Under the pieces are notes generated by a model, which searched no databases, was not told where the DNA came from, and worked only from the letters and a program-made list of their open reading frames with translations. Below, piece by piece: positions 1 to 5,910 of a stretch of DNA of 7,394 bases. Each line of letters opens with the position of its first letter. Position 1 is the first letter of the stretch. The stretch is from contig JADFOC010000125.1 of NCBI GenBank assembly GCA_022563075.1, forward strand, positions 1 through 7,394. Direction: 5' to 3'. The DNA comes from Pseudomonadota bacterium. Lineage in GTDB: Bacteria; Pseudomonadota; Gammaproteobacteria; Pseudomonadales; Pseudohongiellaceae. The position numbers and the translations under genes are program-made.

Positions 1-42
1 ATACTGACAGCGGCAGTGGCATGAGAAAATTGGAGAAGGACG

Positions 43-948
43 ATGGCTGAAATAGTTGTTGAAGTTAAAGCGCTGACTCGAAGATTCGGCAACACGATTG
101 CACTGGACGAGGTGGATTTTCAAGCAGTCAAAGGTAAGGTTTATGGCCTGGTAGGAGCCAACGGTGCCGGCAAGACAACCCTGATCAAGCACCTGATGGG
201 CCTGCTGCGCACGAAATCCGGTTCGGTGCAGGTGTTCGGTGAAGATCCGATACTGCATCCTGAATCGGTGTTGAAGCGAATCGGTTACCTGTCGGAGGAG
301 CGTGACATTCCGGAGTGGATGTCTATCGATGAACTCATGCGTTATACCCAGGCTTACCATGCTGGCTGGGATCAGACTTTCGCCACGGAGTTGCTGGATA
401 CTTTTGGCCTGGACACCGCAAAAAAGATCAAGAATCTGTCCCGAGGCATGCGCGCGCAGGTTGCCCTGGTTACCGCAGTAGCGCACCGTCCCGATCTGCT
501 GATTCTCGATGAGCCCTCCAGCGGCCTGGACGCCGTGGTGCGCATGGACATACTCAATGCCATCGTGCGCACGATTTCCGAGGAAGGCAGAACCGTCATT
601 TTTTCATCCCACCTGCTCGAGGAAGTCGAACGCATGTCGGATCACGTCACCATGATACACCACGGCAGAATTGCGCTGGACGGCCCATTGGAGTCGCTCA
701 GCAATGCCCACCATTACATTAATATTCGTTTCTCGAAAAATCTCGAGACAAAACCCCTGTTAGTAGACGCCCTCTCTACCACGGGGAAGGGTCGCTCCTG
801 GAGTGTTATTCACAACGGCTCGACGCAGAAGATGCATGCCGCGGTAACACAACTCGATGGTGAGATAGTGGAATCGCGCAATGCGACACTGGAAGAAATA
901 TTTATCGCCCGGGTCGGGCGCCCTGAACCTACGGAAGAGGCACTCTAG
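43..948 (+). CDS. ABC-2-type transporter ATP-binding protein
   Basis: This 301-residue protein is the cytoplasmic ATPase that should power the membrane protein encoded next. It shows the ABC motifs in order: Walker A GANGAGKT at residues 38-45, a Q-loop region GYLSEE where Glu85 stands in for the usual Gln, a signature LSRGM at 132-136 (variant of LSGGQ), Walker B LLILDEP at 152-158, D-loop SSGLD at 159-163 and switch His190. About 75 C-terminal residues follow, as in many ABC-2 ATPases of the YtrB/CcmA/DrrA type. The ATG at 43 has GGAG at 32-35, seven bases upstream. Another open frame ends at 48-50 and could be the tail of an upstream gene, perhaps a GntR-type regulator, but too little is visible to tell. 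The gap to the permease gene is one base, so the two are almost certainly co-translated. The substrate is unknown. Confidence 0.95.
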   Translation: MAEIVVEVKALTRRFGNTIALDEVDFQAVKGKVYGLVGANGAGKTTLIKHLMGLLRTKSGSVQVFGEDPILHPESVLKRIGYLSEERDIPEWMSIDELMRYTQAYHAGWDQTFATELLDTFGLDTAKKIKNLSRGMRAQVALVTAVAHRPDLLILDEPSSGLDAVVRMDILNAIVRTISEEGRTVIFSSHLLEEVERMSDHVTMIHHGRIALDGPLESLSNAHHYINIRFSKNLETKPLLVDALSTTGKGRSWSVIHNGSTQKMHAAVTQLDGEIVESRNATLEEIFIARVGRPEPTEEAL

Positions 949-949
949 C

Positions 950-2650
950 ATGCGCTCTGCCGCCGAGGCACTACTGTGGAAAAACTGGCAGCTTACCCGG
1001 GTGCCCTTGCTGCTGCAACAACTGGGTGTCATTGCGGTCGTCTCTCTATTATTCATAGTGGTCTTTCCACAGGATGCCGATGCATCGAGACAAGTCGATT
1101 TCGGCATTCACGTCCTGGTTTTAATGAGCCTGTGCTTCCTGGTTTCGCCACTGGCCATGCTCAGCAAGAGTAATAGCAGAAATCGGTTAACTGGATTTCC
1201 CTATCATCAGGAATACGTACTACCGATCTCTACCGCGACCCTGGTGTTGGTGCCGGTGGTCTATTTTTCCCTGCTGTTTGTCTTCGCCTATATTTTCCCG
1301 TTATTGGTACTGAGTGCTCTGTTTGATGTGACCGGACCGCAATTTCTTTTTGTCGTGTTGGTATTCGAATCGGTGCTGACCGTGTTGGCACTCGCCTGGT
1401 GGACCAGCAGCGGGCTCGCTCGCAGCCTTGGTTGGATAGTGCTCATGCTGTTGTACTGGAACCAGACACGATTTCTGTCGTTCGGCATAGCGGACGGAAC
1501 CCACATCGTAGTTTTGGAATCCTTGTCCCAGTTAATCGTGCCCACGTTAATAACTGCCACGTTGCTAGCCCTGATGTATCTGGGTGTTATACGGCAGCGT
1601 TATGGCGACGATTTGTTTGGTATCGAACGGGAAGATTCCACTAACTCTGGACGTTTCTTGTTGCGAAATCTTTTCCCGCTGGCCCCGGCTAGCTGTCCCA
1701 CCGACTCGGCGGTGGCAGCGGAAATTTGGAAAGAGAGGCAGCTAAGAGGGCTGGCCTCCGCGGGTTTTATCGCAATCCTGGCGGCATTTACCGCGTTGCT
1801 GATCATTAGGCTACTTTCGGTCTACAGAGCCTTCGATGGAGGTTTGCCCGAGTTGGAGGAAGTAGTGGTCATCTTGTTCCTCTTCTACCTCCTTTTCGTC
1901 ATGGGTGCTGCGTCCCAGACCTTTGGTGTCAGCGTCCGTAATGGCACCCCACATTTTAGCGTGTTCGATCGGACGCTGCTATTAGGCACGGCAAAACTGG
2001 TGGCGATCAAATTCTCGATAACTATCGCCGGGCTTATGCTGGCAGCCATGGCCATGGCCAGTGTGGTGTGGGTGTTCGGGTCCCTGTTTATCGATGGCTT
2101 CGAGCAAATCAAGGTGCTTGTGGTGGACAAGCTTGTGGAATTTACCAGTGTCCCAGTGCTGGCGTTAATTCGTCTTGTTGTACTGTCGCTGGTCGCCTTT
2201 ACTACCGCGACAATTCTCTGGTCAGCATTTTGTGTCTGGATCATGTTAAAGCCGAAACTGATGGCCTGGGCCTGGTCGATCTTGTTGGTCTATGGTTTTC
2301 TGCTGTTTATGTTCATTGCCTGGATAACAGAGGAGAACGAATTCAATACGCTGAGCACCGCGATCAACATCAAACATCTCTGGCTTTTCATGTTTGGCCT
2401 GCCCGCCGTACTGGTTTATCTATGCAGGGGGGTGGTCAGGGATCGAATCGTGAATGCCAGACAACTGCTGTTGTTATCTACGATGGGCTTACTGTTCACC
2501 TTATTGTATGTCAGTTATCTCATCGGCACGGAATTCTATGCCACCGAATCCCACATAGAAGTGCTGGTTTCCACCAGCCTGTTGGGGGTGTTGCCATTGG
2601 CAGCGATTTTATTCGCGCTGCGAACGATGTGCAGCCTAAGGCATCACTAA
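950..2650 (+). CDS. ABC-2-type transporter membrane protein, polytopic
   Basis: This 566-residue, very hydrophobic protein is the likely membrane partner of the ATPase upstream. By eye there are about 12-14 membrane segments, at roughly residues 19-39, 52-70, 96-124, 131-150, 158-170, 196-214, 268-290, 303-325, 349-380, 402-430, 436-458, 474-492, 506-526 and 536-557. A soluble, charged linker at about 215-265 divides it into two halves. The frame is open further upstream, but the ATG at 950 is preferred: it lies one base after the ATPase stop and has GAGG at 937-940, nine bases before it. An earlier start would overlap the ATPase by about 70 bases. The role as transporter subunit is inferred from context and topology, because no substrate-specific motif is recognisable. 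It is about twice the length of a simple six-helix ABC-2 permease, suggesting a fused or two-lobed permease. Confidence 0.88.
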   Translation: MRSAAEALLWKNWQLTRVPLLLQQLGVIAVVSLLFIVVFPQDADASRQVDFGIHVLVLMSLCFLVSPLAMLSKSNSRNRLTGFPYHQEYVLPISTATLVLVPVVYFSLLFVFAYIFPLLVLSALFDVTGPQFLFVVLVFESVLTVLALAWWTSSGLARSLGWIVLMLLYWNQTRFLSFGIADGTHIVVLESLSQLIVPTLITATLLALMYLGVIRQRYGDDLFGIEREDSTNSGRFLLRNLFPLAPASCPTDSAVAAEIWKERQLRGLASAGFIAILAAFTALLIIRLLSVYRAFDGGLPELEEVVVILFLFYLLFVMGAASQTFGVSVRNGTPHFSVFDRTLLLGTAKLVAIKFSITIAGLMLAAMAMASVVWVFGSLFIDGFEQIKVLVVDKLVEFTSVPVLALIRLVVLSLVAFTTATILWSAFCVWIMLKPKLMAWAWSILLVYGFLLFMFIAWITEENEFNTLSTAINIKHLWLFMFGLPAVLVYLCRGVVRDRIVNARQLLLLSTMGLLFTLLYVSYLIGTEFYATESHIEVLVSTSLLGVLPLAAILFALRTMCSLRHH

Positions 2651-2882
2651 CGAGAAGTGCTGCTGTATTGTCTGGAACCGGGAGCAGCATTACTTGGCAC
2701 TACTCACCGAAAAATAATATTTCACTTGCTGAAAAGTATTTATGCGAGTAGTTTCGCATCGCCGACAGAAGCGGGAATGCAGCAGTTACCTCACGTCCAG
2801 TACAGAGGGGCTGACCTCCCTCTTTTCCATGTCAGGGACTGAGAGGTTCGCCGACTGGTCCATCACAATAACTGGGGTCAGC
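2651..2882. other. Gene-free spacer with small inverted repeats
   Basis: No credible gene lies between the permease stop and the RAYT unit. Two compact dyads are visible. TGCTGCT at 2658-2664 pairs with AGCAGCA at 2683-2689, just after the operon. ATGCGA at 2742-2747 pairs with TCGCAT at 2754-2759 around a six-base loop. Neither is followed by a T-tract, so neither is a canonical Rho-independent terminator. The first could still help end the ABC transcript. A 7-bp pair GCTGACC (2810-2816) / GGTCAGC (2876-2882) is more widely spaced and may be chance. Short frames here have no family resemblance. Confidence 0.5.
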
Positions 2883-2912
2883 AACAGTATGAGTTGGACA
2901 CCCACATAAATT
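2883..2912 (+). repeat. Left inverted repeat of the RAYT unit
   Basis: The core TGGACACCCACA at 2895-2906 is the exact reverse complement of 4161-4172 and of 4274-4285. Similarity extends inward as TAAATT against AAATT (one extra base). It extends outward as AACAGTAT (2883-2890) against AACAATAC, after a four-base insertion GAGT. The long hairpin-rich repeat seen on the right is not present on the left. Confidence 0.75.
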
Positions 2913-2922
2913 AGCCGCCAAT

Positions 2923-2952
2923 TTGTCCTCTTGAATCATCCTCTGCTATAAC
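2923..2952 (+). promoter_or_regulatory. Candidate sigma-70 promoter of the transposase gene
   Basis: TTGTCC at 2923-2928 (4 of 6 to the -35 consensus) is separated by 18 bases from TATAAC at 2947-2952 (5 of 6 to the -10 consensus). It sits just inside the left inverted repeat and 34 bases before the preferred start codon, so it would make the unit self-sufficient for expression. The call rests on consensus match only. Confidence 0.4.
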
Positions 2953-2974
2953 TTAACTTGCTGCGTTAGTGTTC

Positions 2975-2981
2975 AAGGAGG
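2975..2981 (+). promoter_or_regulatory. Strong Shine-Dalgarno deciding the transposase start
   Basis: AAGGAGG lies five bases before the ATG at 2987. The in-frame GTG at 2969 precedes this site and would leave it inside the gene, so the ATG is the better start. Confidence 0.8.
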
Positions 2982-2986
2982 AACCA

Positions 2987-3973
2987 ATGCCTCAACCTCG
3001 TTATCGATTAGTTGATACCGCTACAACTCCCTACTACCACTGTATATCCCGCTGTGTGCGTCGCGCCTATCTGTGCGGGAAAGATCGACTTACTGGTAGA
3101 AACTTTGACCATCGCAAACAGTGGATTCTGGATCGAGTCAAACACTTGTCCTCCATCTTTGCTATCGATGTATGCGCCTATGCCATTATGTCAAATCACT
3201 TTCATCTGGTGCTTCATGTGGACGTTGAACTGGCGAATGCGTGGAGCAGTGATGAGGTGATTGTTAGGTGGCTGAGGCTTTACAAGGGACCTTTGTTGGC
3301 TACCAAATACTTAACCGGTGAATCGCTAAATGCGATAGAACTAGATGCCCTTGCATCACTGACGGACGTTTGGCGAAAGCGCCTGGGCAACTTGAGCTGG
3401 TATATGAGATGCTTAAATGAAGCGATAGCGCGCATGGCCAACGTCGAAGACAATTGCACAGGGCGCTTCTGGGAAGGACGATTCAAGAGTCAAGCTTTGC
3501 TGGACGAAGCCGCGTTGATTTCTTGTATGACTTACGTGGACCTCAACCCTATTCGTGCGGACATTTGTAACTCGCTGGAGTCTTCTGAATTCACTTCAAT
3601 ACAGGAACGACTCTCCCAGTTTAAGACGAAGCGCAATACGACAGATTCTATTACTTGGTTAAAACCGCTTTGTAAAGATAAGGAACTCCCTTCAACAGCT
3701 ACTCTGCCAATGCAGGCGACCGATTACTTTGCGCTTGTGGACTGGACCGGGCGTGCAGTTAGAGAAGACAAACAAGGGGCCATACCAGGACACATTCAGC
3801 CAATTCTCCGGCGGCTGGGTGTTAAAGAAGATAACTGGGTTAACAACACGCAACACTTTGGCAGTCGGTTTCGCCGTGCTCTGGGGCGAATTAACCAGAT
3901 CAGGAAGCTTGCGATGCTCACCAATCAGCATTGGATCAACGGCATTTCTGCTGCTGCCAATTTCTATCAGTAA
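2987..3973 (+). CDS. REP-associated tyrosine transposase (RAYT), Y1/HUH family
   Basis: This 328-residue protein is a single-strand DNA nuclease/transposase of the IS200-like Y1 superfamily, long RAYT subtype. The N-terminus carries the typical TPYYHCISRCVRRAYLCG stretch. The HUH motif is SNHFH with His71 and His73, and the catalytic tyrosine is Tyr183 in YVDLNPIRA, the position equivalent to Tyr115 of E. coli RayT. The conserved GRFWEGRF lies at 159-166. The HUH-to-Tyr distance is about 110 residues, against about 55 in the E. coli protein. About 140 residues follow the tyrosine, as a basic C-terminal extension whose role I cannot assign. All catalytic residues are present and the frame is intact, so the enzyme is probably active or recently so. 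It is expected to nick and join the flanking repeats as single strands. Confidence 0.92.
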   Translation: MPQPRYRLVDTATTPYYHCISRCVRRAYLCGKDRLTGRNFDHRKQWILDRVKHLSSIFAIDVCAYAIMSNHFHLVLHVDVELANAWSSDEVIVRWLRLYKGPLLATKYLTGESLNAIELDALASLTDVWRKRLGNLSWYMRCLNEAIARMANVEDNCTGRFWEGRFKSQALLDEAALISCMTYVDLNPIRADICNSLESSEFTSIQERLSQFKTKRNTTDSITWLKPLCKDKELPSTATLPMQATDYFALVDWTGRAVREDKQGAIPGHIQPILRRLGVKEDNWVNNTQHFGSRFRRALGRINQIRKLAMLTNQHWINGISAAANFYQ

Positions 3974-4083
3974 TTACGAATATAGATCTATCACTAAACA
4001 ATTTCCTGCTATTGAGACTCTGTGGATTCCTGTGCCTTCCGTTAATTTTCCATCGACTCCGAGGCGTGAAACTGGAATTATTC
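3974..4083. other. Spacer between transposase and tandem repeats
   Basis: This AT-rich spacer follows the transposase stop. I see no gene, no clear terminator hairpin and no copy of the downstream repeat in it. Confidence 0.5.
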
Positions 4084-4181
4084 TAACCTCTTCCCGCATA
4101 TAAGACAGATACTGCTTCGTTGTGTAGGTTTGGCAGCGGCACTCTTTGAGTTGTAAATTTTGTGGGTGTCCAGTATTGTTT
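4084..4181 (+). repeat. RAYT-associated repeat, copy 1
   Basis: This 98-nt unit matches 4197-4294 with five substitutions (about 95% identity) at an offset of exactly 113. It contains TTCCCGCATATAAGACAGAT, a GTAG tetranucleotide followed by TTTGGCAGCGGC, a small hairpin ACTC-TTT-GAGT (4141-4151) and the right inverted end TGTGGGTGTCCA (4161-4172). GTAG tetranucleotides next to hairpins are a known RAYT recognition feature; assigning that role here is inference. Confidence 0.85.
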
Positions 4182-4196
4182 TTGTTGTTTTTGTTT

Positions 4197-4294
4197 TAAC
4201 CTTTTCCCGCATATAAGACAGATACTGATTCGTTGTGTAGATTTGGCAGCGGCACTCTTCGAGTTGTATATTTTGTGGGTGTCCAGTATTGTTT
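4197..4294 (+). repeat. RAYT-associated repeat, copy 2
   Basis: This is the second copy of the 98-nt unit, separated from copy 1 by 15 T-rich bases. The five differences are single substitutions. The hairpin ACTC-TTC-GAGT keeps its stem and changes only the loop. The inverted end TGTGGGTGTCCA recurs at 4274-4285. It is a direct tandem duplication of the right end of the RAYT unit. Confidence 0.85.
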
Positions 4295-4310
4295 CTTCCA
4301 GTATTGTTTC
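4283..4310 (+). repeat. Nested 13-nt direct repeat
   Basis: CCAGTATTGTTTC occurs at 4283-4295 and again at 4298-4310, 15 bases apart and separated by TT. It begins at the last bases of the right inverted end in repeat copy 2. It looks like a small slippage-type or end-processing duplication at the outer boundary of the unit. Confidence 0.7.
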
Positions 4311-4608
4311 CTGGATTCTAATTGTGCAAGGTTAATGCTATCGCAGGCGACCGGCACAGGAAACGCAGATAAGAGTTATCCGGCCGCCCTTTCTGCCCAG
4401 GGAGATATTACATTGCTTTATAAGCTGGCGAGGCGACCAAATGTTGCAGGCGAAGTAGATGTAATCTCCGGAGGTTCCGCCAACTGGCAGGCAAGAAGGG
4501 TCAAGTAATTATCGGGGTCGGGGTAGTTATCCCGTAGTTTTTGAAGCTCCGGTGCGAGTCCAAAACGAACATCAGCAATTAAAGAAGAACATCATTGGGG
4601 GTAACGTC
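4311..4608. other. Structured, gene-free leader before the paraoxonase-like gene
   Basis: No recognisable protein is encoded. One short frame (ATG at 4335, stop at 4506-4508, 57 residues) has no family resemblance, though its codon use is not implausible. The sequence can form strong stems. GGCGACCGG (4346-4354) pairs with CCGGCCGCC (4380-4388) apart from one A-C mismatch. GGAGATATTACAT (4401-4413) pairs with ATGTAATCTCC (4459-4469) with a two-base bulge. A terminator-like hairpin follows at 4519-4542. It may be a structured leader RNA or a gene remnant left beside the RAYT insertion. It matches no riboswitch consensus I know. Confidence 0.4.
4519..4542 (+). terminator. Candidate Rho-independent terminator or attenuator
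   Basis: CGGGGT (4519-4524) pairs with ATCCCG (4529-4534), including one G-T wobble, around the loop AGTT. TAG and then five T (4538-4542) follow. The stem is short but GC-rich. It would end transcripts coming from the RAYT unit about 67 bases before the next gene, or act as an attenuator if the leader is transcribed together with that gene. Confidence 0.45.
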
Positions 4609-5619
4609 ATGTCACAAACTATATTTTCCTGTGCGCTATTAGCCGGTTTGCTGTTGTTGGGTCTATTCAGCGTCGATGCATTCGCTGCCCAGAGCTGTGA
4701 CCGCGACGGTGAAGTGCAATTTGTGTGTGGCATCACCAATCCCGAAGACTTGTTCCAGATTCCAGATACCCCCTGGGTCATCGCTTCGGGCCGGGTGTCT
4801 GATGTGGCCGGACCGATCTATGCGGTGAACATCCGTGATTACAGCGCCCGAGTCATCTTTCCGGCAGGAGCTTCTGCGCCTGAACATGACACCGTGACTT
4901 ATCGAGACTGCCCCGGTCCGAACACCAGCAGCTTTCAACCCCATGGCCTGACGCTGCGAGAAGGCGATGACGGCGTGCATACTTTATATGTCGTAGGCCA
5001 CGGTGAACGGGAGGCGATTGAGGTATTCAAGCTGGATGTCCGCGGCAGTGTCCCTTCTCTACAATGGATCGGCTGTATAGTGGCCCCCGAAGGCACCAGA
5101 CGAATCAACTCAATTACCGCCTTACCTGACGGCCGCATCGCCGCGACCAATTTCGATACTGCTGGCGGCGAACTATGGGAATGGCATCCAACCAGCGGTT
5201 GGATCGAAGTGCCGGGAAGCCAGATGCCTGGTCCCAATGGCCTGGTTTCTTCTGTTGACGGACGCTGGTTGTATATCGGTGGTTGGAGTGATCAGGCACT
5301 GATTCGTCTGTCACGGGGACAAGCCCCGCTGCAAATTGACTCGGTCAAGGTCGGCTTTAACGTAGACAATATTCGCTGGGCGCCCGATGGATCTCTCATG
5401 GTTGCGGGTCATGTCACGCGTTGCGATGATTCCAGCGACTGTGAATTGGCGGCCGCTCGTGTTGCGAAAGTGAATCCGACGACGCTTGAGGTGCGACAAC
5501 TGGTGGACTATAAGGGCAATGATTATTTCAAGTTGGGTACTGTCGCCATCGAAGTAGGCGATGAGATTTGGGTGGGTGGGATACGCGGCAGCGAAGGTAT
5601 TGCCAGATTTCCACGATAG
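4609..5619 (+). CDS. Secreted paraoxonase/SMP-30-like beta-propeller hydrolase
   Basis: This 336-residue protein resembles the calcium-dependent lactonases/arylesterases of the paraoxonase and SMP-30 six-bladed propellers. A leader with a hydrophobic core at about residues 5-22 ends in AFA, giving likely cleavage near residue 26-27. Residues matching human PON1 are: Glu46-Asp47 in NPEDL (E53, D54), His112 in QPHGL (H115), His131 in VVGHGE (H134), Asn167 in RINSI (N168), Asn210 in GPNGL (N224) and Asp253-Asn254 in VDNIRW (D269, N270). The structural-calcium Asp169 of PON1 is replaced by Ser168. The ATG at 4609 fits the leader, with a GGGGG stretch (4597-4601) seven bases upstream as a mediocre ribosome site. 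A GTG at 4552 would give a poor leader. The protein is probably periplasmic or extracellular. The substrate is unknown: lactone or ester hydrolysis is inferred from the family. Confidence 0.8.
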   Translation: MSQTIFSCALLAGLLLLGLFSVDAFAAQSCDRDGEVQFVCGITNPEDLFQIPDTPWVIASGRVSDVAGPIYAVNIRDYSARVIFPAGASAPEHDTVTYRDCPGPNTSSFQPHGLTLREGDDGVHTLYVVGHGEREAIEVFKLDVRGSVPSLQWIGCIVAPEGTRRINSITALPDGRIAATNFDTAGGELWEWHPTSGWIEVPGSQMPGPNGLVSSVDGRWLYIGGWSDQALIRLSRGQAPLQIDSVKVGFNVDNIRWAPDGSLMVAGHVTRCDDSSDCELAAARVAKVNPTTLEVRQLVDYKGNDYFKLGTVAIEVGDEIWVGGIRGSEGIARFPR

Positions 5620-5717
5620 CAAGTTCCAGCCAGCATACTGTTTGCATGTGTTTAACCGCAGAGGGCAGGCGTCTCTATCGGTCTTCCATGCTGATTGGGA
5701 TAGTGCTATATAGGATC

Positions 5718-5738
5718 TACCTCTAACTAGAAGAGGTA
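5718..5738 (+). repeat. Inverted repeat TACCTCT/AGAGGTA
   Basis: A perfect 7-bp stem is formed by 5718-5724 and 5732-5738 with a seven-base loop. It is followed by TTAGGGGG rather than a T-tract, so it is not a standard terminator. It could be an operator or a structural element in the leader of the MBL gene. Confidence 0.5.
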
Positions 5739-5756
5739 TTAGGGGGAGTAAGAAAC

Positions 5757-5804
5757 GCGGACAGACCACGTTTTATAGTGTCCGCTACTGGCCTTAAGCG
5801 CACT
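5757..5804 (+). repeat. Composite inverted repeat with CCGCTACTGGCC motif, copy 1
   Basis: GCGGACA (5757-5763) pairs with TGTCCGC (5779-5785). The second arm can alternatively pair downstream: AGTG (5777-5780) and CGCT (5783-5786) with AGCG (5797-5800) and CACT (5801-5804), around the ten-base loop ACTGGCCTTA with a two-base bulge. CCGCTACTGGCC (5782-5793) recurs at 6941-6952 after the MBL gene. It looks like a dispersed intergenic hairpin repeat. Confidence 0.65.
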
Positions 5805-5910
5805 GATAAATTAGCAGAACTGAGTAGGGGCGCGAATTACGAAAAATTACACAATGAACTTAAATATTCTGCAATTCTATATCAAAGAACCGACAAGAAG
5901 AGATAACAAA

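Larger units (their letters stand above)
2883..4294 (+). mobile_element. RAYT transposase unit with inverted ends (REPtron-like)
   Basis: The unit comprises the HUH/Y1 transposase gene and the repeats on either side. The left end has AACAGTAT, then TGGACACCCACA (2895-2906), then TAAATT. The right end has the complement TGTGGGTGTCCA at 4161-4172 and again at 4274-4285. It is known that RAYT genes are often flanked by inverted REP sequences that the protein recognises and that such units are domesticated single-copy genes, unlike normal IS200 elements. Calling this whole span one unit is an inference. The exact right boundary is uncertain, since either repeat copy could be the end. No target-site duplication is evident, and none is expected for this enzyme class. 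Confidence 0.65.
5620..5910. other. Spacer with dyads upstream of the MBL gene
   Basis: This 291-base spacer has no credible gene. It contains the three inverted repeats listed separately. The MBL frame is open from an ATG at 5854, but that start lacks a convincing ribosome site and would put a charged segment before the signal peptide. No clear terminator follows the upstream gene, so some read-through is possible. I could not find a promoter strong enough to list. Confidence 0.5.

Noticed and set aside
3..50. Open frame at the left edge ending at 48-50, overlapping the ATPase start, as the tail of an upstream GntR-type regulator
   Set aside because: Only 15 codons are visible and another frame also gives a short tail ending at 22-24. 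The usual gene order makes a regulator plausible, but the sequence cannot decide it.
82..340. Glu in place of the Q-loop Gln and LSRGM signature in the ATPase as a sign of inactivity
   Set aside because: Such variants are common in ABC-2 ATPases, and Walker A, Walker B and the switch His are all intact.
881..949. Upstream ATG extension of the membrane protein
   Set aside because: It overlaps the ATPase gene by about 70 bases, lacks a good ribosome site and adds a charged segment. The ATG at 950 has a well-placed GAGG and one-base spacing.
2068..2751. 227-residue frame overlapping the membrane protein
   Set aside because: It is an alternative-frame shadow of the permease gene with no domain resemblance and no ribosome site of note.
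4233..4508. 91-residue frame running through repeat copy 2
   Set aside because: Its first third is translated repeat sequence and the remainder resembles no family I know. Only the 4335-4508 part could be a remnant, and it is discussed with the structured region.
4551..4561. GGTGCGAGTCC as a tRNA T-arm or riboswitch piece
   Set aside because: The T-loop lacks the second T, no acceptor or anticodon stem accompanies it, and no riboswitch consensus fits around it.
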